Assembly: GCA_003157575.1 (NCBI GenBank)
Contig: PMKA01000396.1
Span: forward strand, 1-6,454
Length of the DNA: 6,454 nucleotides
Origin: Opitutia bacterium
GTDB lineage: Bacteria; Verrucomicrobiota; Verrucomicrobiia; Opitutales; Opitutaceae
Direction: 5' to 3'
The position numbers were made by a program, and so were the translations under genes. Positions 1 to 6,454 of this stretch are shown piece by piece. Below the pieces are notes generated by a model that was not told the origin of the DNA, ran no database searches, and saw only the letters and a program-made list of their open reading frames with translations. Every line of letters starts with the position of its first letter. Positions within the stretch are counted from its first letter, which is position 1.

Positions 1-1767
1 GCCGCCGGAATCGGTGCTGAGAAAAACGCGGCACGCGGGATCGCTTTTGAAACGGTTTATTTCGACGCGGCGCCGCTGCTGCGGCACAGACCCGGTGTGC
101 CAGGCGCAATCGAGACCCAGGCGGCGGCAGAGTTCGCGTACAAGCTCCAGCATCCGTTCCCACTCGGAGAAAACGATGACCTTGACATCGGGATTGTCGC
201 GGCACTCGGCGAGGATCGGCTCCAACTCGCGCAGCTTCGGGCAGGCCTTGTCCGCATCGTCGAGAATGTAATTGGTGTCGCAGACCATGCGCAGCATCGC
301 GAGTTCGCGCATGAGCTTGTCCTGCTCGACCGGCAAAAGCGGGCGGCGTTGTGCGCGGGCCGCGAGTTGCGATACAATCTGCTCGTGACTTGCGTAGCTC
401 TGCCGCTGGGCATCCGAGAGCGCTACGAGGCGCACGTGATCGGTACGGGCCGGGAGCTCAGTTTCTACCTCTAGCTTGCGCCGGCGGAGCATGATAGGCG
501 CGAGGTGTTCGTGCAGGAGCTCGAGGTTGCGGTAGCCGTCCGGGCGGCCCTTCTCATCAAACGTGTAGAACTCGCGATTGAATCGGAAAAGCGGGCCGAA
601 GACGGTCGGGTCAAGGAAATCGACGATCGAATACAACTCATCGATGCGGTTCTCGATGGGTGTGCCTGTGAGCACGAACGCGTATCGACTGCTGAGGCGT
701 TTCACTGCCTGGGCGGTCTTGGTCGTCCAATTCTTGATCCTCTGGGCCTCGTCGAGGACAACGATGTCGGGCTTGAGGCGCGCGTTGATGTCGAGTGTGT
801 CGGCAACGATCTGTTCATAATTGCAGAGCGTGAAGAACGGAGCCTTGGCGGCGGCGTAACACGCGAGCCGCGGGATGCGCCCGCCGTACACGATCTGCAG
901 GGAGAGCGCGGTGAACCGCCGGATTTGTTCCTCCCACTCGGTCTTAAGCGAGGCCGGAGTCACGACGAGCACGCGGCGCGCGCAACCGAGCCGGTGCAAC
1001 AGCGAACACGCGGCGATGGCCTGGATTGTCTTGCCGAGGCCCATTTCGTCGGCGAGCAAGGCGCGTTCGGTGAAGGCCAGATGGAGCATGCCCTCGCGTT
1101 GATAAGGAAAGAGGGGGACGAGCGTTTCATGCGCGGGCCATTCACCGGACTGAACTTTCGTCTCGTATTCACGGCGCAACACGCGCCGCTCTCCTGCCTG
1201 GCGACGGGACTCCAGCCAGGGTGCGACCTCGAGGGCAAGACGGACCCGGCCCAAAGGCTGCCGCTGGAGACGTTCCACGAGTTCTTCCGGCGTGGCGCCG
1301 ATCAGGCGGCCGGCGCCGTTGAACAACGGCTGAAGGCCGAGAGGCAGACGGTCGCGACTGCGTTCGACGACGAGTGTGCCGCCGTCGGGTGCGGGCGTGA
1401 TGTCCACCCAGGGGGAACCCTCGCGCGCGCTGCGCAGCCAAGCGGTCCGACGCGCGCGTTGCGCGTAGGCGAGCACGGCTTCGACGTGTTTGCAGGTGCC
1501 GAGTCCGTTGATGCGAAAATCCACGCATGTACAGGCGCAGACAGGCGGTTTGTCGAGGGTTCGCAGTTCCACCGTGTATGCGCGCCCGCTGCGTGAAACG
1601 ACTTCGTAACGGCCGAAAACGCCCGGCGTGTCATCCAGGAAACGCACGCGCGGCTGCTCGTCGACCGCCCGTTGCTTGCGACGCAGACGTTCATGCTCGT
1701 CAGTCGTACGCCAGTCTTGGGCGGGAGGAATCTGGAGAGTTGAGTCGGCGCGCTTGTGCGGAGGCAT
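1..1767 (-). CDS. SWIM zinc finger / SNF2-family DEAD-like ATPase, 3' end missing
   Basis: The minus strand is open from the ATG at 1767 to the left edge, giving 589 codons with no stop, so the C-terminus lies outside the window. Residues 77-94 form a SWIM zinc finger: C77-A-C79-T-C81, ten residues, then C92-K-H94. The SNF2 motor follows: motif I ADEMGLGKT at 239-247 (Walker lysine K246), motif Ia VLVVTPASLK at 266-275, motif II DEAQ at 339-342, motif III LTGTPIENR at 366-374, then lobe 2 with KVIVFSEWERM at 529-539. The sequence breaks off in motif V (RVFLSTDSGG, 580-589), so motif VI with its arginine finger is not seen. The family consists of ATP-driven double-stranded DNA translocases that remodel protein-DNA complexes; the SWIM finger probably binds DNA or protein. 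The target is unknown. The start is the first in-frame Met, and the next Met is residue 227, inside the motor region; no good Shine-Dalgarno precedes it, so the exact start is less certain. A 332-bp gap separates it from the upstream SNF2 gene, which is a distant paralogue. Confidence 0.95.
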   Translation of the reverse strand, partial: MPPHKRADSTLQIPPAQDWRTTDEHERLRRKQRAVDEQPRVRFLDDTPGVFGRYEVVSRSGRAYTVELRTLDKPPVCACTCVDFRINGLGTCKHVEAVLAYAQRARRTAWLRSAREGSPWVDITPAPDGGTLVVERSRDRLPLGLQPLFNGAGRLIGATPEELVERLQRQPLGRVRLALEVAPWLESRRQAGERRVLRREYETKVQSGEWPAHETLVPLFPYQREGMLHLAFTERALLADEMGLGKTIQAIAACSLLHRLGCARRVLVVTPASLKTEWEEQIRRFTALSLQIVYGGRIPRLACYAAAKAPFFTLCNYEQIVADTLDINARLKPDIVVLDEAQRIKNWTTKTAQAVKRLSSRYAFVLTGTPIENRIDELYSIVDFLDPTVFGPLFRFNREFYTFDEKGRPDGYRNLELLHEHLAPIMLRRRKLEVETELPARTDHVRLVALSDAQRQSYASHEQIVSQLAARAQRRPLLPVEQDKLMRELAMLRMVCDTNYILDDADKACPKLRELEPILAECRDNPDVKVIVFSEWERMLELVRELCRRLGLDCAWHTGSVPQQRRRVEINRFKSDPACRVFLSTDSGG

Positions 1768-1834
1768 GATGGCGTTATTGCGAACGGATGAAGGCTTGTC
1801 GACTCTCGGGAGAATGGAAGGAGTGATCCCCGTT

Positions 1835-1896
1835 CCACTCACTGACGCTATCGGCCACAACGTAAGAAGACCACTCGCTCACGCTCGCGGCTACAA
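1835..1896. repeat. Two-copy 26-bp imperfect direct repeat, 36-bp period
   Basis: Copy one is 1835-1860 and copy two 1871-1896, separated by 10 bp. Both begin CCACTC, carry ACGCT in the middle, share CGGC, and end ACAA; they match at 21 of 26 positions. On the minus strand each reads as a TTGT(A/G)GCCG start and an AGTGG end. The pair lies upstream of the left SNF2 gene's start. Copy two resembles a dispersed intergenic motif that I have the impression recurs in some environmental bacterial genomes, but I cannot confirm that here. It could be a dispersed repeat family or a diverged local duplication. Confidence 0.7.
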
Positions 1897-1912
1897 TGGT
1901 GAAAACCCGCCG

Positions 1913-1949
1913 TTTCGACAGGCCGAAGGCCCTGAGCGGAGTCGAAGGG
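1913..1949. repeat. Widespread palindromic interspersed repeat (the 'FDSAQG' repeat)
   Basis: The element has an outer inverted repeat, TTCGAC at 1914-1919 and GTCGAA at 1941-1946. Inside is a small palindrome, GGCC-gaa-GGCC at 1921-1931, followed by CCTGAGCGGA. Translated on the minus strand it gives EPFDSAQGLRPVETAG and on the plus strand KALSGVEGF or PERSRRV. These are the peptide signatures that recur in spurious proteins from many bacterial genomes carrying this intergenic repeat. Recognition of the family is from general familiarity; the inverted repeat is read directly. Its function and its means of spread are unknown to me. Confidence 0.75.
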
Positions 1950-1973
1950 TTCGCAAACGATTGCACCTCTGGA

Positions 1974-1996
1974 TCGCGCGCAAGCGCGCTTCCTAC
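1974..1996 (-). repeat. REP unit A (GTAG + hairpin)
   Basis: Read on the minus strand from 1996 the unit starts GTAGGAA, and its stem is GCGCGC-TT-GCGCGC, six pairs around the centre (the innermost likely opens to leave a four-base loop). It ends with GA. It is the left arm of the REPIN. Confidence 0.75.
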
Positions 1997-2021
1997 GGTT
2001 TGTATCGCGCAAAGGGCCGGG

Positions 2022-2044
2022 GTAGGAAGCCCGCTCGCGGGCGA
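2022..2044 (+). repeat. REP unit B (GTAG + hairpin)
   Basis: Read on the plus strand from 2022 the unit starts GTAGGAA, and its stem is GCCCGC-TC-GCGGGC, ending with GA. Compared with unit A, the third stem pair is C-G (2031 with 2040) instead of G-C (1987 with 1978), a compensatory change that keeps the hairpin. The only other difference is one loop base. Confidence 0.75.
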
Positions 2045-2056
2045 AGAGAAATGGTC

Positions 2057-2071
2057 CGCCGACAAGCGGCG
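2057..2071 (-). terminator. Possible weak terminator hairpin after the 1195-residue SNF2 gene
   Basis: On the minus strand, 29 bp past the stop codon, CGCCG-cttgt-CGGCG forms a five-pair stem with a five-base loop. After a short GACCA it is followed by TTTCTCTTC, a broken pyrimidine-rich run rather than a true U tract. It could be a poor intrinsic terminator, or chance in GC-rich DNA; the REPIN just beyond could serve the same end. Confidence 0.25.
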
Positions 2072-2099
2072 ACCCCACGTTCAATCGCATCAGTCTGAT

Positions 2100-5000
2100 T
2101 CAGGCATCCGCGGTGTCTTCGCCGAGCACGTGTCGCAGGCTGGCGAGGTCCATGACCTGGGTGACATTGTCCTCCTCGACGATCTCGCGGGCGAGCGCAG
2201 CCTTCTCCCGCTGCATCCGCCGGATTTTCTCCTCGATCGTGTCCTTTGCGAGCAGCCGGTACGCCACGACACGGCTCATCTGGCCGATGCGATGGGTCCT
2301 GTCGATAGCCTGCGCCTCGACCGCCGGATTCCACCATGGATCGAACAGCACAACATAGCTTGCCGCGGTGAGATTGAGGCCGGTGCCGGCTGCCCGTAGC
2401 GACAGAAGGAATACGGGGGGCCCGTCCGCGGACTGGAACCGGTCCACAAGCGCGCCGCGATCTTCCGTTCGGCCGGTCAGCATCTGGTGCCCGATCTTTG
2501 CTTCGACGCAGCGCTCGGCAATCACCTCCAGCATCTGAACGAACTGTGAGAAAACGAGCACTTTGTGCCCCTCTGCGATCAACGGCTCCAGCGTTTCCAT
2601 GAGCGCTTCCAGCTTGGCGCTGGCGAGGCCGCCGTAGGCCGGGTCGAGGAGCACGGGATGGCAGCAAATCTGCCGCAGCCGGAGAAGTGAAGCCAGGATG
2701 TTGAACCGCTGCAGACGCAAATCGGCTTCGTTTGACACGCCTTTCAAGAGCTGTCGCGCACGTTTCAACTCGGCCTCGTAAAGGCGGCGCTGTTCGCCTT
2801 CCATGGCGACAGAAAGGTCTTCCTCAACGCGCTCCGGCAGATCGGTCGCGACCTGGGACTTGGTGCGGCGCAGCAGGAAATGGCGCACTCTGCGGGCGAG
2901 CCGCGACCGGCCGACCGGCCCTGCCTTCTCGTCATAGGAGCGTTTGAACATCGTCTCAGAGCCCAACCAGCCGGGTTGGGCGAATGCGAACAGGCTCCAA
3001 AGGTCCAGAGCGCGATTCTCGATGGGCGTGCCGGTGAGGATGAGTCGGTGGGCCGTGCGCAGCCCGCGGGCCACATGAGCAGCCTGGGAACGGGGGTTCT
3101 TGATGTTCTGCCCTTCGTCGAGCACCACGGCCGCCCAGTCCACCGCGTTGAGTTTTGTCTGTGCAAGGCGCAGTTGCGCGTAATTGCAGATTACAATCTC
3201 AGATGCCGGCAGGTCTGCCTTTGCTCCGCCATACACCTCGGCGCGGAGCGAAGGCGTGAAACGCGCCGTTTCGCGCTGCCAGTTGTCCATTACGCTCTTG
3301 GGGCAGACAATCAGCACCTGCCAGGGCGCCGCTGCGGGCGGTTCCGCACCGGCCCGGGCGCGCAACCAGAGCAGCCATGTGAGAGCCTGGACGGTCTTGC
3401 CGAGGCCCATATCGTCGGCGAGCACGCCCCCGAAACCGTGGCGCGAAAGGAATGCGAGGAATTGAAAGCCGTCGCGTTGGTATGGGCGCAATTCCGCTTC
3501 GAGCCCTGCAGGCAGGGGCACCGGATCGGCCTCGAGCGCGGCGGCCTGCGCACGCAGCCGGGCCGCGGTTTCCGCAGACAGCAGGGTGTCTGCCTCGTTC
3601 GCCAGCTGTAGCGCGTGCATGCGGTGGCGGTCCGTTGTGCCCGTGGCCAGAACGGCTTCGGGGGTGAGGCCGAGCCGCTCCAGGGCTTCTCCAGCGGGCC
3701 CGGAGGCGTTCACCTCCAACCGCTGCCATCCCCGGCTCGGGAGGCGCACGAATTTCCCCCGCGCCTTGAGCAGCAGGGCAAGCTCCTCTTCCGAGAATTC
3801 GATTTGCTCGGGTCGCAGCGATACCGACAGGTCGAACCAGTCCCGGTGAACAGCGTCCTCCTCGATCTCGAATGCCAGACTTGCGCGCACCGGACCAGCG
3901 AGCAGTCCGGAGAGGTCGCCGGTGACAACAACCTCGACTTCCGGCGGAAGCCCGGCGCGCCAGGCGATGAATTCATCGGGAAACGTCCGATGCACGACGC
4001 TTGTCCACGCATCGCTGTCAGGCCAGCATTGCAGACCGAAGGCGCCGAAGGTGGACGCGGCTGCCTGGCCGGCGGTTCGGTCGATTTGCAGCACGGTTCC
4101 GTCTGGCAGCTGGCTTCGGAGGGGAGGCTGTCCCCGGTCCGGATTCCAGCCGCTGGTCGACCAGAATTCGACGAACCGGGGGTCGTCACTGCGGACGCTC
4201 AGGCGCACCTCGAGCCCCTCTTCCAACCCTGAGAAATAGCGCTGGATCTTTGCCAGGCGGCATTCAATGCGGGCATGAGTCATCACCTGACGGACGCGGA
4301 TTTCGAGCGAATCAGGGAATTGCACGCCGCGTGCGAGCAGCGAGCGCGTCACGCGCGGCTCACGCACAACGGAAACCGGAATTGTCGGGGGACCCGGCAG
4401 GGGCGGCGGCCCAGGATACAGGGTGTTGCCGACGAGGTAGAGCGCCGTGTTGCCGCAGGGTATGAGGAGTGCCTTTTCTGCCGGCGTGCCGTCGGGCCAG
4501 ACCAGTTGGAACCGGGCCTGGTCCGGATGGGCCGGGTCGGGCAGCACACGCCAGGCGAGTTTCCGGTCGGATGCCGCTATGGGCTGGCCCCCGGCATCGA
4601 CGACGGCCTGGCGTGCCAGGGGATGGCGGAGGATCTGGCCCAGCGTCTCGCTATGACCGGAGACGGTGTGGTAGGAGAACCGGCTGAGGGATTCGCGGAC
4701 CAGGGCGATCAGCGCAAACTGCTCGGCGGGCAGATGTGCAAAGCTTGCGAGCGACTGGTTGTTCGCGACCCCAAGCCAGGACTGCGGCGCATTTTTGAAT
4801 GGTTTGTCTTTTGCGGGCTGGAGCTGGAGCGTCCAACCTTTCGGGCCGCCGAGGACGACTCGTAGTGCATGGACCGGTTCGCCTTCATACCTCTGTTCGG
4901 TCGCATAAGGGTTGGCTCCGAAGAAAGGACTGCGGTTGGGCTCGAGAGCTTCGAGCCATTGATCGACCGCGCGGCGATGCAGGATGGACTCCACCCGGGT

Positions 5001-5687
5001 GCGAACCGCGGCGAGATCCGTCATCGGGCCAAACGCCTCGGGAATGGGCAATCCGGCGCGTTCGAGTGCGAGGGCCAGATATTGCCAGAGTTCCCACGGG
5101 TCCTTTGGCGGCTGTTTCCACCAGCCGTCGAAGACCATGGCGTCGGGCTGTAGCTGGGCTTCCGGCAGGTTGAACCCTGCATTTAGTATCTGGTATCCGG
5201 ATACTCCGGACATCTGATAACGCGTCTTCTCGAAGAGGCTTGATAGCCGGCCCAGCATCGCCCCTTCGTCGTTGGTGAGCGGACGTCCGAGTTTCTCGGC
5301 AAGCAGGAGAGTCCATTTCTCACGGAACGTGACCCGGGCCGCCACGGGTTTTGCGACCGCGTGGCTTCGATTGGCCGCACAATGATCGATCCAGGCCAGG
5401 CCGAGGGCATAGGCGTGCTTGCACTCGACCCCAACCGCACAGGAGCAATCGCTTTCCCAATCGAGGCCGGTCCAGAGAAGCGACGTTGAATATTGCTGGG
5501 AGCCGCGGACCGTTCCCCAGACTATGGTGGATTCCAGCCAGAGACGGATTACACGTCCCGCCAGGTGGTAGGCGCGACCGCCACTTTGATCCAGGCCGTC
5601 AAATGTACGTAGATACCCGAGCAGGGTGGCCAGGGCCGGAGCCGATGCAGGATTGGGATTCCCCGGCAGTGGTCGTGGCAAACTCAT
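2100..5687 (-). CDS. Large SWIM zinc finger / SNF2-family helicase-like ATPase (HepA/RapA superfamily)
   Basis: This is a complete 1195-residue protein. A SWIM zinc finger lies at residues 81-91 (C81-S-C83, five residues, C89-K-H91). Residues 100-720 form a long region without motifs I can name, in the position of the SNF2-associated region of bacterial SWIM-SNF2 proteins; it includes a proline-rich stretch (YPGPPPLPGPPTIP, 424-437). The motor is intact: motif I ADDMGLGKT 757-765 (K764), Ia VLIVCPKSVMDNW 791-803, II DEGQ 857-860, III LTGTPIENR 884-892, IV KVLVFSQF 1042-1049, V LSLRAAGTGLNLTAA 1095-1109, and VI QAIDRTHRIGQ 1126-1136 with arginines 1130 and 1133. It should therefore be an active ATPase that translocates on duplex DNA in the cytoplasm; strand-separating activity is not expected for SNF2 proteins. 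The start ATG lies 19 bp after the glycyl-tRNA synthetase stop, with a weak GGCGGA Shine-Dalgarno-like site 10 nt upstream, and no in-frame alternative Met occurs in between. Cotranscription with the synthetase is likely. Whether its role is general (transcription recycling, repair) or defensive cannot be told here. Confidence 0.97.
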   Translation of the reverse strand: MSLPRPLPGNPNPASAPALATLLGYLRTFDGLDQSGGRAYHLAGRVIRLWLESTIVWGTVRGSQQYSTSLLWTGLDWESDCSCAVGVECKHAYALGLAWIDHCAANRSHAVAKPVAARVTFREKWTLLLAEKLGRPLTNDEGAMLGRLSSLFEKTRYQMSGVSGYQILNAGFNLPEAQLQPDAMVFDGWWKQPPKDPWELWQYLALALERAGLPIPEAFGPMTDLAAVRTRVESILHRRAVDQWLEALEPNRSPFFGANPYATEQRYEGEPVHALRVVLGGPKGWTLQLQPAKDKPFKNAPQSWLGVANNQSLASFAHLPAEQFALIALVRESLSRFSYHTVSGHSETLGQILRHPLARQAVVDAGGQPIAASDRKLAWRVLPDPAHPDQARFQLVWPDGTPAEKALLIPCGNTALYLVGNTLYPGPPPLPGPPTIPVSVVREPRVTRSLLARGVQFPDSLEIRVRQVMTHARIECRLAKIQRYFSGLEEGLEVRLSVRSDDPRFVEFWSTSGWNPDRGQPPLRSQLPDGTVLQIDRTAGQAAASTFGAFGLQCWPDSDAWTSVVHRTFPDEFIAWRAGLPPEVEVVVTGDLSGLLAGPVRASLAFEIEEDAVHRDWFDLSVSLRPEQIEFSEEELALLLKARGKFVRLPSRGWQRLEVNASGPAGEALERLGLTPEAVLATGTTDRHRMHALQLANEADTLLSAETAARLRAQAAALEADPVPLPAGLEAELRPYQRDGFQFLAFLSRHGFGGVLADDMGLGKTVQALTWLLWLRARAGAEPPAAAPWQVLIVCPKSVMDNWQRETARFTPSLRAEVYGGAKADLPASEIVICNYAQLRLAQTKLNAVDWAAVVLDEGQNIKNPRSQAAHVARGLRTAHRLILTGTPIENRALDLWSLFAFAQPGWLGSETMFKRSYDEKAGPVGRSRLARRVRHFLLRRTKSQVATDLPERVEEDLSVAMEGEQRRLYEAELKRARQLLKGVSNEADLRLQRFNILASLLRLRQICCHPVLLDPAYGGLASAKLEALMETLEPLIAEGHKVLVFSQFVQMLEVIAERCVEAKIGHQMLTGRTEDRGALVDRFQSADGPPVFLLSLRAAGTGLNLTAASYVVLFDPWWNPAVEAQAIDRTHRIGQMSRVVAYRLLAKDTIEEKIRRMQREKAALAREIVEEDNVTQVMDLASLRHVLGEDTADA

Positions 5688-5706
5688 CCGTTGGAATTCC
5701 GCCGCA

Positions 5707-6454
5707 TCACGTCAGTTTCTCGTCCAACATTGCGAAGAGAGCCTGCTCGTCGACGCGTTCCTGCTTCATCGAGTCGCGCTCGCGGAGCGTGAATGTGCTG
5801 CCCGGCTTCTCGATGGTGTCAAAGTCGATGGTCACGCACCACGGCGTGCCGGCCTCGTCCTGCCGACGGTAGCGTTTGCCGATGTTGCCGCCGTCGTCGT
5901 AGGCGACCGCATAGCGGCGCTTCAGCTTTGCGTGGAGCTCGCGGGCGCGGCCGACCAGCGCCTCCTTGTTCTTGAGCAGCGGAAGCACGGCGACCTTGTA
6001 GGGCGCCAGGCGCGGGTGCAGGCGCAGCACCGTGCGTTTCTCCATCTTGCCCTTCTCGTCGGGGGCCTCGTCCTCGGCATAGGCGGAGCAGAGCACGGCC
6101 AGCAAGATGCGGTCGACGCCGACGGCCGGCTCGATGACGTGCGGCACGATGCGCGTCTTGGCGGCCTCGTCGAAGAAGACCTGCGGCACGCCCGAAAATT
6201 TCTGGTGCTGCTGGAGGTCGTAGTCGGAGCGGGCGGCGATGCCCCACAGCTCCTGCACGCCGAACGGGTAGTTGAACATGATGTCCACCGTGCGGCGGCT
6301 GTAGAAGGCGAGCTTGGCCTTCGGGTGTTCGTAGAGCGAGAGGGACGACTCCGGGATGCCGATCGACTTGAGCCAGTCCTGGCACCACTTCAGCCAGGAC
6401 TCGTGGCAGGCCAGCCAGTCGGCATCGGGATGGATGAAGTACTCCATCTCCATC
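5707..6454 (-). CDS. glyQS: Glycyl-tRNA synthetase, single-chain alpha2 type, C-terminal half
   Basis: This class II aminoacyl-tRNA synthetase charges tRNA-Gly with glycine in the cytoplasm. The visible 248 codons are about the last half of an enzyme usually around 450-520 residues; the 5' end runs off the right edge. The Met at 6453 is internal, not the start: [10 protein letters not shown] is the family's core segment after motif 2. Numbering from that Met, [20 protein letters not shown] (64-83) and [18 protein letters not shown] (104-121, motif 3 with arginine 115) form the catalytic core. [12 protein letters not shown] (149-160) opens the anticodon-binding domain, and [20 protein letters not shown] (188-207) together with the closing [14 protein letters not shown] segment (221-234) is the conserved C-terminal part. 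The stop TGA is at 5709-5707. The single-chain type is the form shared with eukaryotes and several bacterial phyla, unlike the GlyQ/GlyS heterotetramer of most Proteobacteria. The SNF2-family gene begins 19 bp downstream with no terminator between. The gene is essential in bacteria, so the intact frame is expected. Confidence 0.97.
   Translation of the reverse strand, partial: MEMEYFIHPDADWLACHESWLKWCQDWLKSIGIPESSLSLYEHPKAKLAFYSRRTVDIMFNYPFGVQELWGIAARSDYDLQQHQKFSGVPQVFFDEAAKTRIVPHVIEPAVGVDRILLAVLCSAYAEDEAPDEKGKMEKRTVLRLHPRLAPYKVAVLPLLKNKEALVGRARELHAKLKRRYAVAYDDGGNIGKRYRRQDEAGTPWCVTIDFDTIEKPGSTFTLRERDSMKQERVDEQALFAMLDEKLT

Larger units (their letters stand above)
1974..2044. repeat. REPIN: head-to-head pair of REP sequences
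   Basis: Two 23-bp REP-like units lie in inverted orientation around a 25-bp spacer (1997-2021), with their GTAG ends facing inward. They pair at 20 of 23 positions, so one strand could fold into a long hairpin about 71 nt in all. GTAG followed by a GC-rich imperfect palindrome is the known form of REP sequences mobilised by RAYT (TnpA-REP) transposases, and an inverted pair is the REPIN unit. No RAYT gene is in the window, so mobilisation would be in trans. It lies 56 bp beyond the stop of the right SNF2 gene, where such structures often affect mRNA 3' ends. Family assignment is inference from structure. Confidence 0.75.
1768..2099. other. 332-bp intergenic region filled with short interspersed repeats
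   Basis: No protein can be supported here: every open frame crossing it is short or enters the neighbouring genes antisense, and several read through repeat DNA (FDSAQG, LSGVEG, PERSRR peptides). Three distinct small repeat types occupy roughly 1835-2044. The remaining pieces are about 67 bp just upstream of the left SNF2 gene, which should hold its promoter although no clear -35/-10 pair is visible, and about 55 bp after the right SNF2 gene's stop, which holds a weak hairpin. No tRNA, rRNA or riboswitch pattern was recognised. Confidence 0.85.

Noticed and set aside
505..1596. 363-codon open frame on the plus strand
   Set aside because: It lies wholly antisense to the left SNF2 gene, whose minus-strand frame carries all expected motifs. 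The plus-strand peptide LDCLAEAHFVGEQ is merely the complement of the Walker A region. Such shadows are common in GC-rich DNA.
1835..1896. CRISPR-like repeats
   Set aside because: There are only two copies, the repeats are diverged, the spacer is 10 bp, and no further units or cas genes are present.
1974..2044. Insertion-sequence remnant or terminal inverted repeats of a transposon
   Set aside because: The inverted units are only 25 bp apart with no coding remnant between them. The GTAG-hairpin form fits a REPIN better.
1628..2098. Open frames of 60-170 codons crossing the intergenic gap on both strands
   Set aside because: They translate repeat DNA (FDSAQG, PERSRR, SRERER peptides) and the ends of the flanking genes in the wrong frame, and no domain is recognisable.
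2880..3611. 243-codon plus-strand open frame
   Set aside because: It is antisense to motifs I-III of the complete SNF2 gene and shows no family resemblance of its own.
1..5687. Anti-phage defence island
   Set aside because: SNF2 ATPases occur in several defence systems, but no methylase, nuclease, phospholipase or other partner is visible, and the neighbour is an essential tRNA synthetase.
6439..6453. Gene start at the Met codon near the right edge
   Set aside because: The residues after it belong to the middle of glycyl-tRNA synthetase, so this Met is internal and the gene continues beyond the window.

Overview
The window is GC-rich bacterial chromosome, with all three genes on the minus strand. 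Read in the direction of transcription (right to left) they are: the 3' half of a single-chain glycyl-tRNA synthetase (6454-5707, truncated by the right edge); a complete 1195-residue SWIM zinc finger / SNF2-family helicase-like ATPase (5687-2100); a 332-bp intergenic stretch packed with small repeats (2099-1768); and the first 589 codons of a second, different SWIM / SNF2-family ATPase (1767-1, cut by the left edge inside helicase motif V).

The single-chain (alpha2, GlyQS) glycyl-tRNA synthetase argues against most Proteobacteria, which use the two-subunit GlyQ+GlyS enzyme. The combination of alpha2 GlyRS, large SWIM-SNF2 proteins, high GC and abundant interspersed repeats suggests a Verrucomicrobiota-like or similar environmental bacterium, possibly a metagenomic genome. 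That taxonomic guess is inference from impression, not from a search.

The synthetase and the first SNF2 gene are separated by only 19 bp with no visible terminator, so they are probably cotranscribed. The second SNF2 gene lies 332 bp further on and probably has its own promoter, although none is convincing by eye. The two ATPases share an architecture (N-terminal SWIM finger, then a RecA-like DEAD/SNF2 lobe, then a helicase C-terminal lobe). They differ in the length of the region between finger and motor, in SWIM spacing and in motif II (DEGQ versus DEAQ), so they are paralogous but not a recent duplication. Proteins of this class use ATP to translocate on double-stranded DNA and remodel protein-DNA complexes. 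The specific targets of these two cannot be read from sequence.

The most unusual part is the intergenic stretch. It holds (i) a 26-bp direct repeat in two diverged copies, (ii) a copy of the palindromic repeat whose spurious translations read FDSAQG / LSGVEG / PERSRR, and (iii) a head-to-head pair of GTAG-plus-hairpin REP sequences, i.e. a REPIN. The two REP copies differ in their stem by a compensatory base-pair change. No RAYT transposase, RNA gene, CRISPR array or insertion sequence is visible in the window.
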